Positions 6,536 to 9,713 of a stretch of DNA of 9,713 nt are shown one piece after another. The first letter of the stretch is position 1; the number at the start of each line of letters is the position of its first letter. The DNA comes from Candidatus Sumerlaeota bacterium (GTDB taxonomy: Bacteria; Sumerlaeota; Sumerlaeia; SLMS01): NCBI GenBank assembly GCA_020850785.1, contig JADZDZ010000009.1:1-9713 (forward strand), written 5' to 3'. Under the pieces are notes generated by a model. The model searched no databases and was not told the origin of the DNA. It worked only from the letters and a program-made list of their open reading frames with translations. Position numbers and translations under genes: made by a program.

Positions 6536-7246
6536 GTGAGCCGACTCTTCAAAATTTCATTCGTCAGTTTCGTGCGCGGGCTTGTGATGTTCGTGCTGCT
6601 GGCGCTGTCAATTTTCGCGGGCCTCCAGTTGCTGCTGGAACCGCACGTGAACGTGGTTGGCGGCGGCGCGGCGGGCGATGCGCCGATCTATCAGGTGGCG
6701 GAACCGGCGATCGACAGTCGCGACGTGGCGGGCATCGACGTGAAGTGGGTGTCTCCGCTGCGCATGGACAGCACCGGCGTGATCACGCTTGCGGTGCTGT
6801 ATGTGATTCTCCCGTTCATCTATCTTCTGGCGCGGATGATCGAGAAGCGGCTGGAGCGCGGCATCGTTGGAAAGGGCTCCCTTGGCGAGGACATTTGCCT
6901 GCGGCCCGAAGCGGTGGAGCGCGTGATCAACCGCGAAGTGCGCGCGCAGGTGGAGGACGTGACGAAGGTCGTGAACTGCGAGGTCGTGCAGGGATCGCGG
7001 GCCGCGCGCGTGAGGATGGCGGTGGCGGTGAGCGACCGCTCCACGGTGCCGGACGTGCAGAAGCGCGTTCGTGGCGTCGTGCGTGATGCGCTGACGCGCC
7101 TGATTGGCTACGCGGATGGCACGCAGATTGTTGTGAAGGTCGTGGAGGTGGCGGGTGCCGGCGCACCGATGGCGCGGCGCAAGGGGCCCTCGCGGCCGAA
7201 GCCCGCGCGGCGCGAACTTCCCCCTCCTCCCGCCAATGCGGCATGA
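6536..7246 (+). CDS. amaP: AmaP-like Asp23 membrane anchor protein
   Basis: A 236-residue membrane protein. AmaP proteins tether Asp23/Gls24 proteins to the cytoplasmic membrane. Two hydrophobic segments are visible (about 9-33 and 80-100), separated by an approximately 45-residue, probably extracytoplasmic loop. The cytoplasmic C-terminal part (about 113-206) itself reads like an Asp23-type fold: GEDICLRPEAVERVINREV, VEDVTKVVNCEVV, ARVRMAVAVSD, a helix VQKRVRGVVRDALTRLIG, and the final strand TQIVVKVVEV. The tail (about 208-236) is Pro/Arg/Ala-rich and probably disordered. It starts with GTG at 6536, preceded by AAGG (6524-6527). It lies 30 bp after its likely partner and overlaps the next gene by 4 bp. 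The Asp23 neighbour and the topology support the call; the symbol is by analogy. Confidence 0.75.
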   Translation: MSRLFKISFVSFVRGLVMFVLLALSIFAGLQLLLEPHVNVVGGGAAGDAPIYQVAEPAIDSRDVAGIDVKWVSPLRMDSTGVITLAVLYVILPFIYLLARMIEKRLERGIVGKGSLGEDICLRPEAVERVINREVRAQVEDVTKVVNCEVVQGSRAARVRMAVAVSDRSTVPDVQKRVRGVVRDALTRLIGYADGTQIVVKVVEVAGAGAPMARRKGPSRPKPARRELPPPPANAA

Positions 7247-7740
7247 CGCCCCACGGTTTCATCTTCCACGATCGTGACGCACTGAAGCGCTATTGCGCGG
7301 ACAAGCGTGAGGCTGGCTTGAAGGTTGTTTTCACGAACGGCGTCTTTGACCTGTTCCACGTTGGTCATCTGGACTCGCTGCGGCGCGCGCGCGCACAGGG
7401 CGACGTGCTTGTGGTTGGCCTCAACAGCGATGCCAGCGTGAAGCGCCTGAAGGGAGAGGGACGCCCGATCCTTCCGCTCGATCAGCGCATGAGGCTCATG
7501 GCGGCCTTCGAAATGGTGAACGCCGTGGCGAGCTTCGACGAGGACACCCCCGCGCGAATCATTGAGGATGTCGCGCCCGATGTGCTGGTGAAGGGCGGGC
7601 ACTACCAAATTCACGAAATCGTTGGACACGAATTTGTTCAGGCGCGCGGCGGCGTCGTGTTGTCGCTGCCGTTGGTGGACCAACGGTCGTCATCGCTGAT
7701 TGTTGACAGGATCAAGAAAGGCTTGGGAGCCGACGCCTGA
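7243..7740 (+). CDS. rfaE2: D-glycero-beta-D-manno-heptose 1-phosphate adenylyltransferase (HldE C-terminal type)
   Basis: A stand-alone nucleotidyltransferase that adenylates heptose 1-phosphate to ADP-heptose for the LPS inner core or other heptose glycans. At 165 residues it matches the separate C-terminal half of bifunctional HldE. Seen here: VVFTNGVFDLFHVGHLDSLRRAR (28-50) with the nucleotide-binding HVGH at 39-42; GLNSDASVKRLKGEGRPI (59-76); ERM-like DQRMRLMAA; DVLVKGGHY (113-121); and a final RSSSLIVDRI (148-157) in place of the usual STT/STS motif. The family normally has KGGD where this protein has KGGH (H120). The ATG overlaps the stop codon of the AmaP-like gene (ATGA at 7243-7246), so the two are translationally coupled. 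The heptose kinase and isomerase genes must lie elsewhere. Related cytidylyltransferases are the alternative, but this motif set fits RfaE2 best. Confidence 0.88.
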   Translation: MTPHGFIFHDRDALKRYCADKREAGLKVVFTNGVFDLFHVGHLDSLRRARAQGDVLVVGLNSDASVKRLKGEGRPILPLDQRMRLMAAFEMVNAVASFDEDTPARIIEDVAPDVLVKGGHYQIHEIVGHEFVQARGGVVLSLPLVDQRSSSLIVDRIKKGLGADA

Positions 7741-7763
7741 AGTTGCGTGGAATGGAGCATTTT

Positions 7764-7837
7764 CCGAAATTTCACAGCCACCCAGGCATTGCGCGGGCGG
7801 GACGCCCGCGCCACCAAAAGAGCGTGCCGAAATCTCA
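7764..7837. repeat. GC-rich palindromic repeat flanked by short direct repeats
   Basis: At its centre are 9-bp perfect arms GCGCGGGCG (7791-7799) and CGCCCGCGC (7803-7811) with a 3-nt GGA spacer, followed by CACC. An 11-nt near-identical direct repeat flanks it: CCGAAATTTCA (7764-7774) and CCGAAATCTCA (7827-7837). The core resembles dispersed REP-like elements, common in some environmental phyla, whose shadow translation reads GGTPAP. No T tract follows, but it could still stop or process the upstream operon transcript. The 192-bp gap at 7741-7932 contains nothing else recognisable. Confidence 0.6.
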
Positions 7838-7932
7838 AGATTGCCACGGCATTTTTGGAGAGGCCATAGAGCGGGCGGCTTACTCCCCATCCTCCGAATC
7901 ATGATTCCTGGGAATCGTCAGACAACCACCAA

Positions 7933-8391
7933 GTGCATGCCCGATTGATCTCTGTCATCATCTCCCGCATCGACAAATTCATTGAAGCGACACCGCAGAA
8001 ACTGTGGTGGTTCCATGCGGCCATCTGTGCCTGCGTGATATTGTACGTGGGTGGGCGGCCCGGTTCCGCAATCCCGAACGTCACATTCATTCCCGGCCTC
8101 GACAAGGCGCTGCATTTTTGCGCTTATTCGGGATTTGCGGTGTGTTTGTTCCGGGCATGCTATCCCCTGAACGCGAATCGTAAACCGGCGCTTTCGCTGC
8201 CATGGCTGCCGGTCGTGGCGGGGCCGTTTGTGGTGGGGTTGATCGATGAAATTCATCAGGCTTACGTTCCCGGCCGCGGCAGCGACCCGAAGGACCTGCT
8301 GGCGGACACGTTGGGCGGCGCTCTGGTGTGCGTGGCGGGAGTTTACTGGCGAAATCAAGTGGCCCGGCGGGGGTGTCGCAGGCGTCGCTAA
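7933..8391 (+). CDS. VanZ-family membrane protein
   Basis: A 152-residue small polytopic membrane protein of the VanZ-like family. The family is named for a teicoplanin-resistance accessory protein, but most members have no known function. Hydrophobic segments lie at about 25-41, 60-76, 90-104 and 126-139. The conserved family residues are present: DKALHF (57-62), then DEIHQAYVPGRGSDPKDLLADTLGGA (105-130), with D105, E106, H108, Q109, R115, D121 and D125. The tail is basic (RRGCRRRR). The start is uncertain: GTG at 7933 is the first start codon after an in-frame stop at 7867, TTG at 7945 is an alternative, and neither has a good Shine-Dalgarno. It stands alone after the palindromic repeat. 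No glycopeptide-resistance genes are nearby, so resistance should not be inferred. Confidence 0.85.
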   Translation: MHARLISVIISRIDKFIEATPQKLWWFHAAICACVILYVGGRPGSAIPNVTFIPGLDKALHFCAYSGFAVCLFRACYPLNANRKPALSLPWLPVVAGPFVVGLIDEIHQAYVPGRGSDPKDLLADTLGGALVCVAGVYWRNQVARRGCRRRR

Positions 8392-8487
8392 CGGGGTTTG
8401 CGCTTGCGCAGTTGGGGGACTTTCAAAAGCCTCCCTCATGGCCTGTTCGGACGGATGGAAGCAAGGCGCGGAAAGAGAACTGACAAC

Positions 8488-9713
8488 ATGAAACTGAATT
8501 TCAAGGGATGGCTGTGCGGAATTCTGATGGCTGCTGCCACAATGCAGGCGGTGGCGCAGGACCCTCCCGCAACGAGTGCCCCCTCCTCGACCGCAGAGCG
8601 GGACATGCAGACGCCAAGTCCCTCTTTGAATCCTTCGTCGGGGGCGGTGCCGGGAGCCTCGATCGATCCCTTCGCGCCTCCCGGTGCGGCGCCGCCAGCG
8701 GCAACAACAGCGCCGACAGCGGCGACACCGGAAAGCACAAGCCTTCCCGCGTCGCTCGGCACTGCGAACGACCTTCCGACCTCCGATGCGATTTCATCGG
8801 CGGCGCGGCGCGCGGCACTGCTTCCCACGGATGAGGATGAAATCCGCGGCCTTCAGGTGATGAGCAACCAGCAGGGAATGCAGACGCAGGATCAGGTGGC
8901 ACAATTGGCGGAAAACGTGGTCGCGGGTGGATTCAATCGCGTCTATCCCGAAGTGCGGACCGCCTACGGTGTCGCGATTCAATCGCGCATTGAAGCGCAG
9001 TTGCCGTTCATCTCGCAGGTGTTCGCGAATCCCGCCGCCGACATGAAGACAAAGCTGTCGGGAACGGCGACGATATTCCCGCTTATCAGCGTACTTCCCG
9101 CCTACAGCGCGGTGACGGGCATCAAGCCGTTGCCGGAAAACATTCTGGCAAAGTTTCCCGCGTTTCGGAACCAGACCGTCACCGGCGAATTCGTCGCGCC
9201 GGACAATCAGGTGTATCTCGATCCCGGCAGCACGCCGGTGCAGGATTATCTGACGGCCATCCTGCTGGAAATCGACACGCAGATTCTTCCCGATGGCTAT
9301 CTGCTGAGCGGCGTTGCCTATCCCGGCAAGGATTGGGGCTACAGCGAACGCGCAGTGAGTGAATTCCGCTCCCTCGTTGGCGGCAGCGGCCCGCCCGCGC
9401 CCGATGATCCAACCTGGACCGCCTATCGCCGCGATCAGTTGACGAAGCTGCTGAAGCGGCTGAAGGCGGCGGTGACGAAGGACCGGCCTTCAGTGAAATT
9501 CTCCGTGCTGATTCCCGTGGAGGGGCCACCGCCACAAACATGGGAGGAGTGGCAGAATTCGCCGTACTACGCCGAGCACATGCAGGATTGGTTGGATTGG
9601 TGCCGCAGCGGAGTGGTGGACGAGATCGTTCTGGAGGTTCACGAGCGTGTGGCGCCGCAGGGAAACATCCTGGAGCAGTGGACCAATTTCCTGACGAGCA
9701 ACGTGCCTCCCGC
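8488..9713 (+). CDS. Secreted GHL10/YddW-like glycosidase-type protein, partial
   Basis: The first 408 residues of an exported protein that runs off the right edge. A signal peptide (MKLNFKGW, hydrophobic core, cleavage near AVA-Q at 23) is followed by a Pro/Ala/Thr/Ser-rich linker to about residue 105. The folded part then follows the GHL10/YddW pattern: EIRGLQVMSN, QLAENVVAGGFNRVYPEVRT (the agFNtvyvqVR strand), LLEIDTQILPDGYLLSGVAYPG (from D269), TWTAYRRDQLTKLLKRLKAAV, VKFSVLIPVEG, and WLDWCRSGVVDEIVLEVHE (368-386). Typical members have DGxxxDDYFYP at the barrel segment that here reads DGYLLSGVAYP, so the usual acidic pair is missing. It could be a non-catalytic glycan-binding relative. The ATG at 8488 is preceded by GGAAAGAG. 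The preceding 96-bp gap holds only a weak hairpin. Confidence 0.65.
   Translation, partial: MKLNFKGWLCGILMAAATMQAVAQDPPATSAPSSTAERDMQTPSPSLNPSSGAVPGASIDPFAPPGAAPPAATTAPTAATPESTSLPASLGTANDLPTSDAISSAARRAALLPTDEDEIRGLQVMSNQQGMQTQDQVAQLAENVVAGGFNRVYPEVRTAYGVAIQSRIEAQLPFISQVFANPAADMKTKLSGTATIFPLISVLPAYSAVTGIKPLPENILAKFPAFRNQTVTGEFVAPDNQVYLDPGSTPVQDYLTAILLEIDTQILPDGYLLSGVAYPGKDWGYSERAVSEFRSLVGGSGPPAPDDPTWTAYRRDQLTKLLKRLKAAVTKDRPSVKFSVLIPVEGPPPQTWEEWQNSPYYAEHMQDWLDWCRSGVVDEIVLEVHERVAPQGNILEQWTNFLTSNVPP

Noticed and set aside
8413..8434. Weak hairpin (GGGGGACTT with AAGCCTCCC) after the vanZ gene as a terminator
   Set aside because: It contains a mismatch and a G-U pair and is not followed by a T tract; too weak to call.
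8436..8902. Minus-strand frames of 130 and 133 codons opposite the GHL10-like gene
   Set aside because: They are shadows of the Pro/Ala-rich linker, with no start signal or domain.
1..9713. CRISPR array, insertion sequence, integrase or defence island
   Set aside because: No regularly spaced direct repeats, transposase or nuclease motifs were found. The encoded-CCA tRNA end has no visible attachment-site duplication inside the window.

Overview
The window is GC-rich, densely coded bacterial chromosome. It carries two convergently organised blocks separated by a tRNA gene. The organism looks like an uncultivated, didermic lineage. A stand-alone ADP-heptose synthase gene implies a heptose-containing outer-membrane lipopolysaccharide or similar glycan. 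A secreted beta-propeller protein ends in a lone dockerin-like calcium loop. Short GC-rich palindromes sit between genes. This combination suggests a PVC- or Sumerlaeota (BRC1)-like bacterium, but that assignment is inference and no marker here settles it.

Left block (1-3633, all on the minus strand). In transcription order it contains a secreted beta-propeller/dockerin-like protein, a candidate terminator hairpin, seryl-tRNA synthetase (serS), and 7 bp further on a NodB-type polysaccharide deacetylase that runs off the left edge. The 216 bp between the beta-propeller gene and the tRNA holds at least four inverted repeats. They look like a structured 5' leader transcribed with the minus-strand gene, and part of it weakly resembles a cyclic-di-GMP-I (GEMM) riboswitch.

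Middle (3850-3925): a complete tRNA-Lys(CTT) with an encoded CCA end. It is followed by 223 bp without a convincing large gene, containing a strong imperfect hairpin and a possible 7-codon leader ORF before accB.

Right block (4149-7740, plus strand) is a probable operon: accB and accC (the biotin carboxyl carrier and biotin carboxylase subunits of acetyl-CoA carboxylase), an Asp23/Gls24 (YqhY-like) protein, an AmaP-like membrane anchor with two membrane segments, and a stand-alone HldE-C/RfaE2 nucleotidyltransferase that overlaps the AmaP gene by 4 bp (ATGA). Fatty-acid precursor supply, an envelope-associated Asp23/AmaP pair and LPS heptose activation are thus on one transcript, which makes sense as an envelope-building module. 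The accB-accC-asp23 order is also known from Firmicutes (accB-accC-yqhY in Bacillus).

After a GC-rich palindromic repeat come a VanZ-family membrane protein and the start of a secreted protein with a proline/alanine-rich linker and a GHL10/YddW-like glycosidase-type domain, which runs off the right edge. I see no CRISPR array, no insertion sequence, no rRNA and no clear defence system. The least explained pieces are the structured leader at 3664-3839 and the dispersed intergenic hairpins.
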